From NCBI GenBank assembly GCA_963783095.1, contig CAWAMR010000003.1, positions 62,001 to 126,000 of the forward strand: 64,000 bases of DNA, read 5' to 3'. The position numbers and the translations under genes are program-made. This document shows, piece after piece, positions 29,472 through 40,720 of the stretch. The notes under the pieces are model-generated. The model saw only the letters and a list, made by a program, of their open reading frames with translations, was not told the DNA's origin and did not search any database. This DNA comes from CAWAMR01 sp963783095 (GTDB lineage: Bacteria; Planctomycetota; Planctomycetia; Gemmatales; Gemmataceae). Position 1 is the first letter of the stretch. The number at the start of each line of letters is the position of its first letter.

Positions 29472-32231
29472 TCACGGTTTTCGCATCTCCAAACGGCGCA
29501 GTGCAGCCGTTGCGTCAAGGGTCAGCCGGGCTTGTGGCGCACCCCCGGTGAGGTTCTTCAAGAGATTAATTGCGGCTTGCCGGGATTCGTCGGCGTTTCC
29601 AGTAGCGATGTATTCCAACACTTCGACAGCGCGGATTCCCTGTGTCAGTTTCGGATCGCGCACCTGGATCACTGGTTGTTCGAGAATCCGTTCGATGCGA
29701 GTTTGCACTTCGGTTGATTTGTTCTCTTTATGCGCTCGCCGCGGCGCTGCTTCGGCTTCGGATCGCAATGTCTCCAATTCTTTTGAAGCGGCTTGCCGAA
29801 TGGCGAACTTGTCGTCGTCCAGTTGAGCTATCAACCTGGCAATGCGTTCGCTGTTGTCTCTGGCGGGGCGGAGGCGTTCCTTGAATAAACCAACCGCTTG
29901 TTCGGGAACTTCGACCAGATTCCCAATCGCGGTATGGGCCTTGGTCGCATCAACGCCGGCCAAGTCTTTCCACCAAGAATCGAGTTCTTTGGCGGATCGT
30001 GTCATTCGGGATGGATTATCTTGTAGCAACGAAATATCCCAAACAAAGATCGAACCGTCCCCATGACCGGTTGCCAGGAATTTGCCGTTGGGTGAAACTG
30101 TCATCTCTGCAACCGAATCTGCATAACCCGAACGTCGCAGCAATTCCTTGCCGGTGTGCAGATCCCACAGTTGAAGTATCTTTTCGAACCGGGCTGTTGC
30201 CAGGATTCTGCCATCGGGCGAGAGAGCGATTTTCTCGTAATGGAAACCATCCTCTTTGGTAACAATACACAATCGTTCCGCGCCGGTTGCCAACTCGCGC
30301 AGATGAATCGCTGGGTGAACATAATGGCCGGTTGGGGTGGCGTGAGCGATCGTATCGATTAGAAGCCGGCCACCTGGTGTCAATAGGTTTTGTTGGGACC
30401 AGAACGTGTCGGTTTCCAGCGCGGTAAATACCAGTTTACCGCTGGCGAGTTCGCGAAGCTCAACGCTGGTGCTATTGCGGCCCTCCGTCAAATACTTCAT
30501 GCCAATGAAATACTTGCCGTCGGTGGTCAGATCGGAGACATTCGCGTCGCTTGACTTGGGATGACTCCCAAGAAGCTTGCCGGTGGCAAGATCCCAAGAA
30601 TGAAAAGGCGATTCCTTGCTCTCCCGTCCGGTGTAGATCTGGCTGGTAAGCGTTTTCCCGTCGCTGGAAACTTTCAGATCTCTGAATTGTCTCAGGTCAT
30701 CATTGAATCCGAAGTGTCGCACTTCTATGCCGCTTCGCCAATCGATGAGGCGTATGATGCCGTCCTGGCCGCATGAAACAAAAGTGCTGCCGGCCGGTAC
30801 GATGGCAAGACCCGTTACACAACCGGAACGATGGCCTTCAATAAAGTGCCGGCTTTTGCCGCTTGCCGCATCCCATATCCCAATCATGCCGTCAACACTG
30901 CCGGAAATCAGCGTGCTACTGTCCGCCGTGAAGGCCAGCGCAGTGATGCTGCCTTCATGAGCGGGCTTGCGCAATAGTTCCTTGCCGGTAGCGACATCAT
31001 ACATGTAATTGTGCCAGCCTCCGACGATGATTCGACTTCCATCCGGAGAAAATATGAAGTTGCGAGTTCTCTGGGAGGGAATCTTGAACTGCTGTTTCAA
31101 TTTGCCGGTCTCGGTGTCGCAAAGAGATACGATCATCTTGCGGTCGTCCGCATCGGTGTGCTCCAACGTGGCCATGAACCGGCCATCGGGCGTAAATGCG
31201 ATGTTGCCATAGGTTGCATCAACTTCTTGTTGCAGCCGGCACCGGACCTTTCCGTTTGAAGTGTCCAGTAGGCGCACGATGCGGTCGCTGGGGAATCGGC
31301 ATGCCAGCGTTCGCCCGTCGTTGGAAAGCTTCCAGTCCTCCGTTCTCCCTTGCTTGCTGAGCCGCCAACCCTTTGTTTCCTCGTTCTCATCGAATGAAAT
31401 GACCTTACTGATTACGGATCTGCCAATGTCCCAGTGCCAAACTTTACCCGGTTCATAGGGCACGGTAACAAGTGTTTTGCCGTCGGCTGAGAAGGCTATG
31501 AATGCCATGGGGGCATTCCAGCCCGGCTGCGCCAACACAGCGACTTGTTTGCCCGCGTTCGCATTCCACAAATAGATCGCGCCTTTCTCATCAGTCATGG
31601 CCAACAGCTTGCTGTCGGGCGAGAAAAGAAGGTCCCTTACGTCGAGTCTCGTTCCAATCGTGGGAAGAAATCGATGAGCGAGCTTTCCCGTTTTCGCATC
31701 CCATAGACATGCATAAGACTTGGATCCTTCGTGCGCTGAGTAATATGCCAGGGTGGCGGCGATGAATCGGCCGTCCGGCGAGAAAACCGGCAAACCGATC
31801 CCGCCGGATTCCTCGATCTCCAACAGCAACCTGCCGGTGTTGGCGTTCCACAGACGCAAGCGATCCTCCCAGGAAGAAGTCGCAATGACCTTGCCATCGG
31901 GGGAAAAAGCAACCCAAACACTCGGCTCGGAATAGTCTTTATTCTTGTGGTGCGGGTGGCGGAACTGGATCGTCCCCATTCGGGCAATGGCACCTGGCGG
32001 CAACGGCTCGCCGTACAGATCGACGCGTTTCTGCTCCTTCTCAGCTACATCCGGCTTTTGATTGGAACCGACTGCCCCCAAACTCACGGCACTCGTGCCG
32101 GTCGTCAGAAAAAGTGCAGCCAACAAGATCGCGCGGACGAATTTCCGAAACCAATTCGCAAACCCGGCAGGTGCAGTAGGCAGGTTGTCTTCGTGGATCG
32201 GGTACTTCTTTGCATTCTCTATGGCATTCAT
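29472..32231 (-). CDS. large membrane-anchored WD40 beta-propeller protein
   Basis: 919 residues, intact. The N-terminus has a membrane segment (FVRAILLAALFLTTGTSAV, residues about 32-50) and the planctomycete-typical lead GEPLPPGAIARMGTIQFRH. Many WD40 repeats follow (VAFSPDGKVIATSSWEDRLR, LLFSPDSKLLAMTDEKG, ALAFTADSSTLISGSVDG, SPNGKFLATGHGDGSIFVWD). The C-terminal 150 residues are helical with a HEAT-like pattern (LIAQLDDDKFAIRQAASKE). It is likely a protein-interaction or sensory scaffold in the cell envelope. A close architectural relative, but with a sigma factor at its N-terminus, lies at 46.8-50.2 kb. Confidence 0.85.
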   Translation of the reverse strand: MNAIENAKKYPIHEDNLPTAPAGFANWFRKFVRAILLAALFLTTGTSAVSLGAVGSNQKPDVAEKEQKRVDLYGEPLPPGAIARMGTIQFRHPHHKNKDYSEPSVWVAFSPDGKVIATSSWEDRLRLWNANTGRLLLEIEESGGIGLPVFSPDGRFIAATLAYYSAHEGSKSYACLWDAKTGKLAHRFLPTIGTRLDVRDLLFSPDSKLLAMTDEKGAIYLWNANAGKQVAVLAQPGWNAPMAFIAFSADGKTLVTVPYEPGKVWHWDIGRSVISKVISFDENEETKGWRLSKQGRTEDWKLSNDGRTLACRFPSDRIVRLLDTSNGKVRCRLQQEVDATYGNIAFTPDGRFMATLEHTDADDRKMIVSLCDTETGKLKQQFKIPSQRTRNFIFSPDGSRIIVGGWHNYMYDVATGKELLRKPAHEGSITALAFTADSSTLISGSVDGMIGIWDAASGKSRHFIEGHRSGCVTGLAIVPAGSTFVSCGQDGIIRLIDWRSGIEVRHFGFNDDLRQFRDLKVSSDGKTLTSQIYTGRESKESPFHSWDLATGKLLGSHPKSSDANVSDLTTDGKYFIGMKYLTEGRNSTSVELRELASGKLVFTALETDTFWSQQNLLTPGGRLLIDTIAHATPTGHYVHPAIHLRELATGAERLCIVTKEDGFHYEKIALSPDGRILATARFEKILQLWDLHTGKELLRRSGYADSVAEMTVSPNGKFLATGHGDGSIFVWDISLLQDNPSRMTRSAKELDSWWKDLAGVDATKAHTAIGNLVEVPEQAVGLFKERLRPARDNSERIARLIAQLDDDKFAIRQAASKELETLRSEAEAAPRRAHKENKSTEVQTRIERILEQPVIQVRDPKLTQGIRAVEVLEYIATGNADESRQAAINLLKNLTGGAPQARLTLDATAALRRLEMRKP

Positions 32232-32397
32232 AACGATTTATCCGCAGAGAAGTCTTCAGCATCGCTTATGCTTCATTACGGTCCATTTTCATATCGAGTT
32301 CAGTTAGAAAACCTCAACTCCCGAATGTGGCCCAAGTCGTCGGAATTCGGCTACGCTCCTGGCCCATTGTCCGGCAGAGTTTGTCATCTCGTAAATC

Positions 32398-35300
32398 GTG
32401 AGCTATGGTTGCCACGAGGTTGAAGTCTCTTTGCGACTATTGGGGATTCCCGTGCGCCTGCCCGAAACGTCCATCTTGCCTGAATTAGCAGCCCCGCACA
32501 CCATCGTAACCAGGATAGTTCCCCCGTGCGGGCTAATTCCTCATCCGATGCTGCACACGCCAAGCTCGCACTGGCCTTGCATTCGGGGCTACGAAATCCT
32601 TTCGGTGATAGGCTCCGGCGGCATGGGCATCGTTTACAAGGCTCGTCACCGCGAGTTGCAGCGGACGGTTGCGATCAAGATGTTGCGGGGTGCGACGCTG
32701 AGCGATCCGGAATTTCGCTCGCGGTTTCAGAGCGAGGCCGAGGCCGTTGCCAAGCTGCAACACCCGAACATCATTCAGGTCTTCGAAATCGGCGTCGTCG
32801 AAGCGGTCGGAAACGAAACCAACCCAAGCCCGTTCATCTCCTTGGAATTCGTGGAAGGCACCAGCCTCGAGCTGGCGCACCGACCAACCGCAGCCTCCAC
32901 GTTACGCAGCCGAGATGCTCGAAAAGCTGGCCGCGCACTGTTCATGCCGTGCATCGACTGGGAGTAGTGCATCGCGATCTGAAGCCTGCCAACGTGCTGC
33001 TAACCCACGATGGCGAGCCGAAAATCGCCGATTTCGGACTGGCGAAACAAATGGGCACGGAGCGCAGACTCCCGGGGCAGATTCCTCACGCAGGATGGGA
33101 CCGTCGTAGGGACGCCGGAATACATGTCTCCCGAACAGGCGCTGGGCAATTCTCCAACCCCAGCCTTCGACATCTACGCGCTCGGCGTGATCCTGTACGA
33201 GTTGCTCACGACACGAGTGCCGTTTCACGGCGCAACACCCATCGAGACGATGACGCTGATCCAGAAGCAGGAGCCGGTGCCGCCGCGCCGGCTGCAGCCG
33301 GGCGTTGCCAAAGATCTGGAAACCATCTGTCTGAAGTGTCTGGAAAAAAATCCCGATCGGCGCTACCCAACTGCGGAAGCCCTTGCTGATGACCTGCGCC
33401 GCTACCTCAATCATCGACCGATCGAGGCCCGCCGACTATCCGAAGTCGAGAAGCTCGGGCGCTGGTGCCGGCGTAATCCCTGGATCGCCGCGTCGTTGGC
33501 CGGAGTCCTCAATATTTTCCTGGTGGCATTTGCATGGTTTCGCGGAGCTATTGGCGTGCGGAAACCGCGTTGCAAAAAGAAGGGGAACAACGCAAGGAGG
33601 CAGAGCGGAGGGAAACAGCAGAACGCCGGGAACGCTATCGGGCCAACATTGTTGCAACTGCTACCGCACTTCGGGTTTACAACGTCGGCAGTGCCCGCCG
33701 GACGTTGGAAGATGCACCTGAAGAGTACCGCAGCTGGGAATGGCATCACTTCCGTAGCCGGCTCGACCTCGCTCTGCAAGTTTTGCACTCCGAGTCTGGC
33801 CGCTTCAGCGGATCCATGATGCCCCGGTACTGCAACCGAGTTCTTTTAACGGGTGATGGGGACTCATTTCGATTGTGGGACGTCAAAGAAGGCAAGGTAA
33901 TCCGCACAGGCTGCCAACGCCCCGAATTGTGCGGGGGCATATGAGTTTGGACGGAAAAATGCATGCGAATACCGGGAAAGACAACACCACGGTCGTTGTT
34001 CGGGACGTCGACTCGGACCGGATCCGCGCCGTCCTGCGCGGTCACGAGAAACCAGTCCACTTGACCCAATTCAATGCCGATGCCAGCAAGGTAATAACGG
34101 CTTCGGCAGATCAGACCATCCGCGTTTGGGATGCTGCAACAGGCGCATCCCTCCGAGTGATCCGCCTGCCCGATCACGAATTCGCATTCATCAGGATCGC
34201 GCAGGATGGTCAGCGAGCCATCGTCTGGAAGCCGGTCGAGCAGAATTGTTATTTATACGACCTGGACACCCAGTCCAGAATCGCGACCTTGCCAGGTCAC
34301 GCGCGTGGAATTCATGGAGCCAACTTCAGCCAATGCGGGGATCTTCTCGTAACGTCGGAACGGTTTCCGGGCAACACGCTATTCCTGTGGAGTGGTAAGA
34401 CCGGTCAGTTGATCGCCAAAATGGGCAGTCACAGAAACTCCGTGACGGCAGTCACATTCAGCCCCGATTACACAAGGATTGCCACTGCTTCGATGGATCA
34501 GACGGTCTCACTCTGGAACGCCGCAACGGGGCAAAGGATTGCATCCCTGGAGGGCCACACCGGTCATGTCTTCGCAATCGAGTTCAGCCCGGACAGCAAG
34601 CAACTCGTCTCAGGCTCCCACGATCGCACCGTTCGTCTCTGGAGCGCACTCGACGGCAAGCCGCTGTCAGTGCTGACCGGCCATACCGCCCCCGTTAATG
34701 GGGTGACTTATCTGGCCGATGGCAGCCGGGTCGTGTCGACGGCAATCGATGGCAGTATTCGGTTGTGGGATCCTCGCTTGGGGGAAGGCAACGGCATCCT
34801 TCGTGGGCATTCGACGTTTGTTTATGCGGTTGCCTTTCATCCGGATGGCGAGCAGATCGCCTCAGCAGGCTGGGACGGCACTGTTCGCATCTGGGATGCG
34901 ACGACGGGCCGGGAAATGAGATTACTCGATCACGGAGCGAACACGATCATCAGTTCGCTCGCGATTCACCCCAACGGCAGGCTTCTCGCCAGTCGAGCGC
35001 GCGGGTCGATTTTTCTTTGGGACATGATTACGGGAAAAGAATTACATCGCTGGAAAGCACCGTCTCACTCTTGGGAAGACACCAGGCTGGTATTCAGCCC
35101 CATGGGCGATCTACTGGCTTCGGGTTGCCTGGGCGGTGAGATCAGGATTTGGGACGTGGAGAATCGATCCGAAGTGGCAGTTTTGGGCGGGAAACAAGTG
35201 GAAGTCAGAGATTTGGTTTTCAGCCCCGACGGAAAATGGCTGGTCTCATCTGCCAATTTGCGGGACACAAGCGTAAGGATCTGGGATATAGCAAAGAAGG

Positions 35301-35686
35301 AGCAAGTTCGAGTCCTTAAAGGCCACACAGACTGGGTCAATTCACTTGCATTTAGCCGGGACGGCAAGCAGCTTGCATCCGGTTCCTCAGATGGAACCGT
35401 TCGTCTCTGGGATGCAGCAACCTGGCAAGAAACCGCGGTATTGAACCACGGCTCGGCGGCGTACAGTTTGGCATTCACTCCGGATGGCACTCGACTCGCC
35501 GGCGCATGCGCAGACAACTTGATCCGCATTTGGGACGTAGCCACGCATCAGTCGGTGGCCGAACTGCATGGTCACACCGACTACGTTCACTCGATCGCGT
35601 TTAGTCCGGATGGAAGCCGAATGGTGTCCGGATCGGGTGATTTCACGGTGCGCGTCTGGGACACCGTTCGACCACAGGACCGGTAG
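32398..35686 (+). CDS. Ser/Thr protein kinase with transmembrane helix and WD40 propeller, five frameshifts
   Basis: Joined frames give about 1095 residues. Kinase motifs are GSGGMGIVYKARH (about 73), VAIKML, HRDLKPANVLL, DFGLAK and GTPEYMSPEQ, so catalysis is expected. A membrane helix follows (WIAASLAGVLNIFLVAFAWF), then a coiled, charged stretch (KEAERRETAERRERYR) and about a dozen WD40 repeats (ADQTIRVWDAATG, GHTGHVFAIEFSPDSKQLVS, DFTVRVWDTV). Breaks are near 32870, 32935, 33070, 33530 and 33900. The GTG at 32398 is the longest start; an ATG at 32548 is an alternative. Kinase plus sensor propeller is common in planctomycetes; the ligand is unknown. Confidence 0.8.
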
Positions 35687-35691
35687 TTGAT

Positions 35692-35780
35692 AAGGTGACA
35701 TGGTGACATGGTGACAGCGTATGCAAGAGCGTTGATTGATGTGAAGCCCTGACGTTTTTGTCACCGTGTCACCTTGTCAT
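35692..35780. repeat. octamer tandem repeat with inverted copies
   Basis: GGTGACAT is repeated in tandem (35692-35715) and recurs inverted as GTCACC(G/T)TGTCACC at 35760-35780, able to form a hairpin just after the kinase-WD40 stop. It could act as a transcript 3' end. Confidence 0.7.
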
Positions 35781-35899
35781 CTTCCGAACCGCGTGCCTCT
35801 TGCTCCTGCGAGTCGATCGCTTACCATATCCCTCCACAGGTTCGTTCGTTCTTTTTTTGACATTCCATGTCAACGGACCTCTCCTGGAGGATGCACCTC

Positions 35900-36922
35900 A
35901 TGATCCGTAGCGTTCGCTTCGTCCTGTCAAGCCTGGCCGCTTGTATTCTCATCACGCCGACCATTGCGCAGGAGAAAACTCCCACGCTCGGCACCATCGA
36001 GCGCAAGGATTCCGCGTTCAATGACCTCGTTGGTGAAAAGACGGTCATCGAATTACTCGAAAAAGACAAATTCTTGTGGGCCGAAGGTCCGGTCTGGCTG
36101 AAATCGGAAAAAGCCCTGCTCTTCTCCGACATTCCCCGAAACACGATTTGGAAATGGAAAGAAGGCAAGGGTCTCGACGAGTTCATGAAGCCCAGCGGCT
36201 ACACCGGTAAAGATCCTTTTACAGGAAGGGAACCAGGCTCCAACGGCCTCGCCATCGACATGGATGGGCGATTGCTGATGTGCATGCACGGCGATCGCCG
36301 GATTGGCATTCGCGAAAAAGACGGATCCATCAAGACCTTGGTCGACAAGTACGAAGGTAAACGATTCAACAGTCCGAACGATCTAACCATCATGAGCAAT
36401 GGCGATATCTATTTCACCGATCCGCCCTATGGATTGCCGAAACAGATGGCAGACCCGAACAAAGAACTCGACTTCCAGGGTGTATTCCGTTTCAGCAAAA
36501 AGGGAGTTTTGACGCTCCTGACCAAGGAACTGAGCCGACCCAACGGCATCGCGCTTTCGCCCGATGAAAAAACGCTCTACGTTGCCAACTCGGACCCGGC
36601 GAAAGCAATATGGATGGCGTTCCCGGTCAAAAAGGACGGAACTCTGGGCGAAGGCAAGATATTCGCCGATATGACCGCTCTGGTAGGGCAAAAGCGTCCC
36701 GGTTTACCCGATGGCATGAAAGTGGATAAGCAAGGCAATCTCTGGGCGACCGGTCCCGGCGGCGTCCATGTTTTTTCGCCGAAGGGCAAACTACTGGGTA
36801 CACTTGCAACAGGCGTTCCAACCGCAAATTGCGGCTGGGGCGACGACGGCTCCGTGCTATACATCACTGCGGATAAAAACCTTGCCCGCGTGAAAACCAA
36901 GGTAAAAGGACTGGGCTGGTAA
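35900..36922 (+). CDS. SMP-30/gluconolactonase-family exported protein
   Basis: 340 residues from the ATG at 35900 (GGAGG 9 nt upstream). A signal peptide (SVRFVLSSLAACILITPTIA) precedes a six-bladed propeller with SMP-30 hallmarks: WAEGPVWLKSEKALLFSDI, PGSNGLAIDMDGRL, NSPNDLTIMSNGDIYFTDPP, RPNGIALSPDEKTLYVANSD, LPDGMKVDKQGNLWATGPGG. These calcium-dependent lactonases open sugar lactones; the secreted version here suggests carbohydrate catabolism. It is followed by the esterase-like gene after a 113-bp repeat region. Confidence 0.9.
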   Translation: MIRSVRFVLSSLAACILITPTIAQEKTPTLGTIERKDSAFNDLVGEKTVIELLEKDKFLWAEGPVWLKSEKALLFSDIPRNTIWKWKEGKGLDEFMKPSGYTGKDPFTGREPGSNGLAIDMDGRLLMCMHGDRRIGIREKDGSIKTLVDKYEGKRFNSPNDLTIMSNGDIYFTDPPYGLPKQMADPNKELDFQGVFRFSKKGVLTLLTKELSRPNGIALSPDEKTLYVANSDPAKAIWMAFPVKKDGTLGEGKIFADMTALVGQKRPGLPDGMKVDKQGNLWATGPGGVHVFSPKGKLLGTLATGVPTANCGWGDDGSVLYITADKNLARVKTKVKGLGW

Positions 36923-36924
36923 AA

Positions 36925-37022
36925 CTCAGTGTTCAGTGTTCGGTGTTCAGTGTTCAGTTAATACCGAATGCGCTTCACTGACAGCCTATCATAGACTTCG
37001 AACACTGAACACTGAATACTGA
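36925..37022. repeat. heptad tandem repeat with inverted copies (second locus)
   Basis: TCAGTGT is repeated about five times with one variant (36926-36959), then reappears inverted as GAACACTGAACACTGAATACTG at 37000-37022. It has the same unit as 22402-22500 and lies between the SMP-30 and esterase genes. Confidence 0.75.
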
Positions 37023-37035
37023 CAAGGATCAATTC

Positions 37036-39156
37036 ATGTTGCCACGGCTTACTACCTCACTCGTCGCCGCCTTGATGAGCTTTGCGATTCTCCACGGTGC
37101 GGATATCGTCCCCACTCGTATAATCAAGGAAGGCGAAAAGTCTGCGGATGCCCGACTTGGTAAGCCAAAAGATCTCAACAGTTATTTCCCGTTTACTCCT
37201 CCTGCGAGTAAATCGGCTTGGAATGATCGTGCCCAGCAAGTCCGCGAACAGGTTCTCCTTGCCAATGGCCTCTGGCCGTTACCTGAGAAGACTCCTCTCA
37301 ATCCCGTAATTCATGGCAAGATTGACCGGGAAGGCTACACCATCGAAAAGGTTTACTTTGCTTCGATGCCGGGCCATTACGTCAGCGGCAACCTCTATCG
37401 ACCCACGGCCAAAGTCGATGGCAAACGGCCCGCGATACTCAGTCCTCACGGTCACTGGAACAATGGCCGGTTCTTCGATGCAGGTGAGGCAGCTGCGAAA
37501 AAGCAGATGGAATCCAAGGCAGAACAAACGATGGAAGGTGCCCGATTCCCGCTTCAGGCGCGCTGTGCACAACTGGCGAAAATGGGGTTCGTGGTCTTTC
37601 ACTACGACATGGTGGGCCGGGCTGATTGCTCAGGCGATTCCCCATCGCTACCGGCTTCGCGGATGTTGCAGCCGAGCTCCATTTGCACAATTTCATGGGC
37701 TTGCAAACGTGGAACAGCGTTCGCTCGCTCGATTTTCTTTCTTCATTGCCGGATGTCGATCCGAAGCGCATTGGCGTAACCGGTGCCAGCGGCGGCGGCA
37801 CGCAAACATTCATTCTCGGGGCCATCGACGACCGGCCTGCCGTCGCCATTCCCGGCGGTGATGGTTTCGACCGCGATGCAGGGCGGCTGCATCTGCGAAA
37901 ACTGTTCCTATCTGCGGGTCGGCACGGGCAACATCGAACTGGCAGGGTTATTCGCGCCGAAGCCGCTGGGCATGAGCGCTGCCAACGACTGGACCGTCGA
38001 TATCGAAAAAAAGGGTTTGCCTCAATTGAAGGAGTTGTACAAGCTCTTTGGCGAGGAAGATCGGGTCATGGCGAAATGCTATCCCGAATTCGGCCACAAC
38101 TACAATCAGGTCTCGCGCGAGCTGATGTATAACTGGTTCAATCAAAATCTGTTGGTGCAAAAAACCGTCATCAAGGAGGAGCCTTTCGTTCCGGTGTTGC
38201 CCAAGGATTTATCGGTATTCGACGAATCGCATCCCCGGCCCAAGTATGAACTCAATGCCGCCGGATTGCGAAAGGTCATGGTCGAGCGCGATGAGAAATG
38301 GTTCAAATCAATCGATCCGGCCAACGACAAAAACCTTCCCGCTTTCCGACAAATGATCGGGTCAGCGCTGCGGATCATGATTCACGATCAGCTTCCCGGT
38401 GATGGCGATGTGGTTGTTCGCAAACCACCCGAAGAGGTCAAATTGCCGGGCGGTTACACCATGCACAAAGCCATCTTGGGTCGGAAGAATGAGCAGGATG
38501 CAATGCCCGGTGTCGGGATCTTCAAAGGAAAATTCGACACCGTTGTGATCTGGGTGCATCCCAAGGGCAAAGCAAGCCTCTTTGAAAACGGCGAACTCGT
38601 TCCCGCGGCGAAAGAGTTGCTCGATAAGGGCTGCGCCATTGTCGCCGGCGATGTCTTCCAGACCGGCGAGTTGAAAGGCGACAAGCCATTCCCTGTGAAT
38701 CCGCAGTTCGCCGGCTTTACCTACGGCTACAATCGGTCGGTGTTAGCCAATCGCGTTCACGACGTACTCACCTCGGTTGGCTTCGCAAAGCATATGCTTA
38801 AATCAAAAAAGATCTATCTGGTCGGCTGGGAAGAAGCGGGGCCGTGGACGGTCATGGCCAGTGCCTTAGCTGGAGATAGCGTGAAACGTACCGCGGTCGA
38901 TCTCCAGCAATTCCGCTTCGAGAACATCAAATCGACCAGCGATGAAATGATGCTGCCGGGTGCCGTCAAGTATGGTGGGATGCCAGCATTCCTGGCATTG
39001 TGCGTACCGCAAGAAATGCTGGCGCACAATCACAAAGGAACCGCCACCGGACACATCGTTAAAGCGGCCTATGAAGCTGCGGGTGCGAACGAGAAATTGA
39101 CTCGGAACATGGAAAAAATGGAACCGATGAAAGTGGTGGAGTGGCTGCTGAAATAG
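37036..39156 (+). CDS. exported alpha/beta-hydrolase, acetylxylan-esterase-like, two frameshifts
   Basis: About 705 residues. A signal peptide (ACTTS-like hydrophobic start LVAALMSFAILHGA) precedes a region typical of planctomycete acetylxylan-esterase/dienelactone-hydrolase proteins: SPHGHWNNGRF, VFHYDMVGRADCSGDS, a nucleophile GASGGGTQT near residue 252, then MQGGCICENCSYLR and LFAPKPLGMSAANDW. The second half (from about 400) is another hydrolase-like domain (DTVVIWVHPKGKASLF). Breaks are near 37650 and 37850 (extra A in GCCATTCCC). It follows SMP-30 in the same orientation, so a joint role in polysaccharide use is plausible. Confidence 0.75.
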
Positions 39157-39176
39157 CTCCGCAAAATTGGCGAATA

Positions 39177-39419
39177 TCATGGTTTCCTGAGTGCCCCGTA
39201 AAGGTAGTGGTCCACCTGCGCCGCCCCATCCGCGGGCCAGTCAGGGTTCGCCGGGAATTTCGCCACCAGCTCCGCCAAGTCGCTCAGCGCGGACGAAGCA
39301 CTTTCCTGGATCGAAACCGCTGTGACGGGAATCTCCAGCACGCAACCTACCGGCAAATCAATAGGCCCCTCGGGAACGAACACACGTCCATCGTAACGAG
39401 CTCTCACGACAATCATCAT
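39177..39419 (-). CDS. AF2212-like (DUF104) antitoxin-type protein
   Basis: 80 residues from the ATG at 39419 (GGAGGTGA directly upstream). The N-terminus VVRARYDGRVFVPEGPIDLP is the DUF104/AF2212-like fold, an SpoVT-like strand-rich antitoxin. Such proteins are usually paired with a PIN-domain toxin; none is adjacent here, so it is an orphan, or its toxin is elsewhere. Confidence 0.7.
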   Translation of the reverse strand: MMIVVRARYDGRVFVPEGPIDLPVGCVLEIPVTAVSIQESASSALSDLAELVAKFPANPDWPADGAAQVDHYLYGALRKP

Positions 39420-39555
39420 TTCACCTCCCACTTCGCCGAAGTATTCACCTTTCACCTACTATACTATGCAAACAAACGATTCAATACGACTTGGGTGTAA
39501 GGATTTCTTCGATGGTCTTAGACGGCGGCTTCATGGTGCCGAACTGCGTTCAAAT

Positions 39556-40331
39556 TCACTGAACCCACGGCGCAGGTCGTTTTGCAAAGAATGCCTCTAA
39601 CCCCTCGCGGCATTCTTGCCCCAGGCGAGGCTCCGCGCTGCGCGGGCAAATTCCGCAACCGTCAGCGCTTGCCGGGAACAGCGCTTTAGCAGTTCCTTGG
39701 TCGTTGCCAGTGCGCTGGGTCCACCTTCACTGATGGAATACGCCAGTTTTAATGCGTTTTCCATCAGGGACTCAGCTGGTACAACCCGGCCCAGCAAACC
39801 ACAAGCGAGCGCCTCGTGCGCATCCATCAATTCACCTGTGAGCAACAGATAACGAGCTGTTCGTTCCCCAACATGGCGCAACAGATGCGGCATCACCATG
39901 GCGGCGACCAAACCTCGACGAACCTCGGGATAACCCAATTTCGCCGCTGGCACCGCGATAGCCAGATCGCAGACTGTCACCAGTCCTGCCCCACCCGCGA
40001 CCGCGTGCCCATTGACGGCCGCGATCGTGGGCTTTGGCAAGGTGAAAATCAAATCGTACAGTTCCGCAAGCTTGATCGCATCCGACCAGACGACATCGGC
40101 GTCGACGTGGAGAGTGCCTTGCAATTCTTCGAGGTCCATTCCGGCACAAAACACTGGCCCATCGCCCGTGAGAATCACGCACCGGACAGCAGGATCGTCG
40201 GCAGCCCGGTGAAACGCTTCGGTAAGCTCGGCGATCAGCGCCCGGCTCAGAGCATTGCGCTTATCCGACCGATTCAACGTCAACACCACAGCTGGACTTC
40301 GATGTTGATAACGGATGAGTTCGGAGGTCAT
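39556..40331 (-). CDS. enoyl-CoA hydratase/isomerase (crotonase) family protein, C-terminal frameshift
   Basis: About 258 residues. Crotonase oxyanion-hole motifs are FCAGMDLEELQG (residue about 61) and AVNGHAVAGGAGLVTVCDL (about 103), followed by GYPEVRRGLVAAMV with the acidic catalytic residue. The visible frame stops early after SLAWGKNAARG; restoring one G in the GGGG run gives QECREGLEAFFAKRPAPWVQ and a stop at 39556, the normal crotonase end. The ATG overlaps the AtuA-C stop (ATGA). It is part of an acyl-CoA catabolic cluster. Confidence 0.85.
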
Positions 40332-40720
40332 AGGGAAGGCTCCGACGGGCGTAGCATCGAAGACAAATCGTCGGGCAGATCAACTTTCATCTGTAATAGT
40401 GCGAGCGCATAGGTCTTACCTTGCGTGTCAATCCTCAGCGAGCGGGACGCACCACCCGCCAGCACATCGCGCAAGAGAAAATTCACTGCATCCACATTGG
40501 CGGCTTCGTAGCGCTCAACGCGGGAAGGCTTCAAAGGCGCAAAGTAATCTGCCACAACCTCGGCAGTGAGATGTTCGCGTAACCAACTGAAACCCGCCGG
40601 TGTATAAGCGATGATGGCAATATTGGAGTGATTGCCCTTGTCGCCGCTACGACCGTGGGCAATCGTTGAAAGAGGAAGACGCTGGCTCATACAAGATTCC
40701 AGGGTTGGATGTTTGGTCAC
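40328..40720 (-). CDS. AtuA C-terminal domain protein
   Basis: 130 residues. It matches the stand-alone C-terminal domain of the acyclic-terpene-utilisation protein AtuA: IAHGRSGDKGNHSNIAIIAY (residue about 20), FAPLKPSRVERYEAANVDAV and a final LRIDTQGKTYALALLQMKVD. The GTG start overlaps the DUF4058 stop (GTGA), and its own stop overlaps the enoyl-CoA hydratase start. The matching AtuA N-terminal protein is two genes upstream. An internal ATG at 40690 is an alternative start. Confidence 0.8.
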   Translation of the reverse strand: MTKHPTLESCMSQRLPLSTIAHGRSGDKGNHSNIAIIAYTPAGFSWLREHLTAEVVADYFAPLKPSRVERYEAANVDAVNFLLRDVLAGGASRSLRIDTQGKTYALALLQMKVDLPDDLSSMLRPSEPSL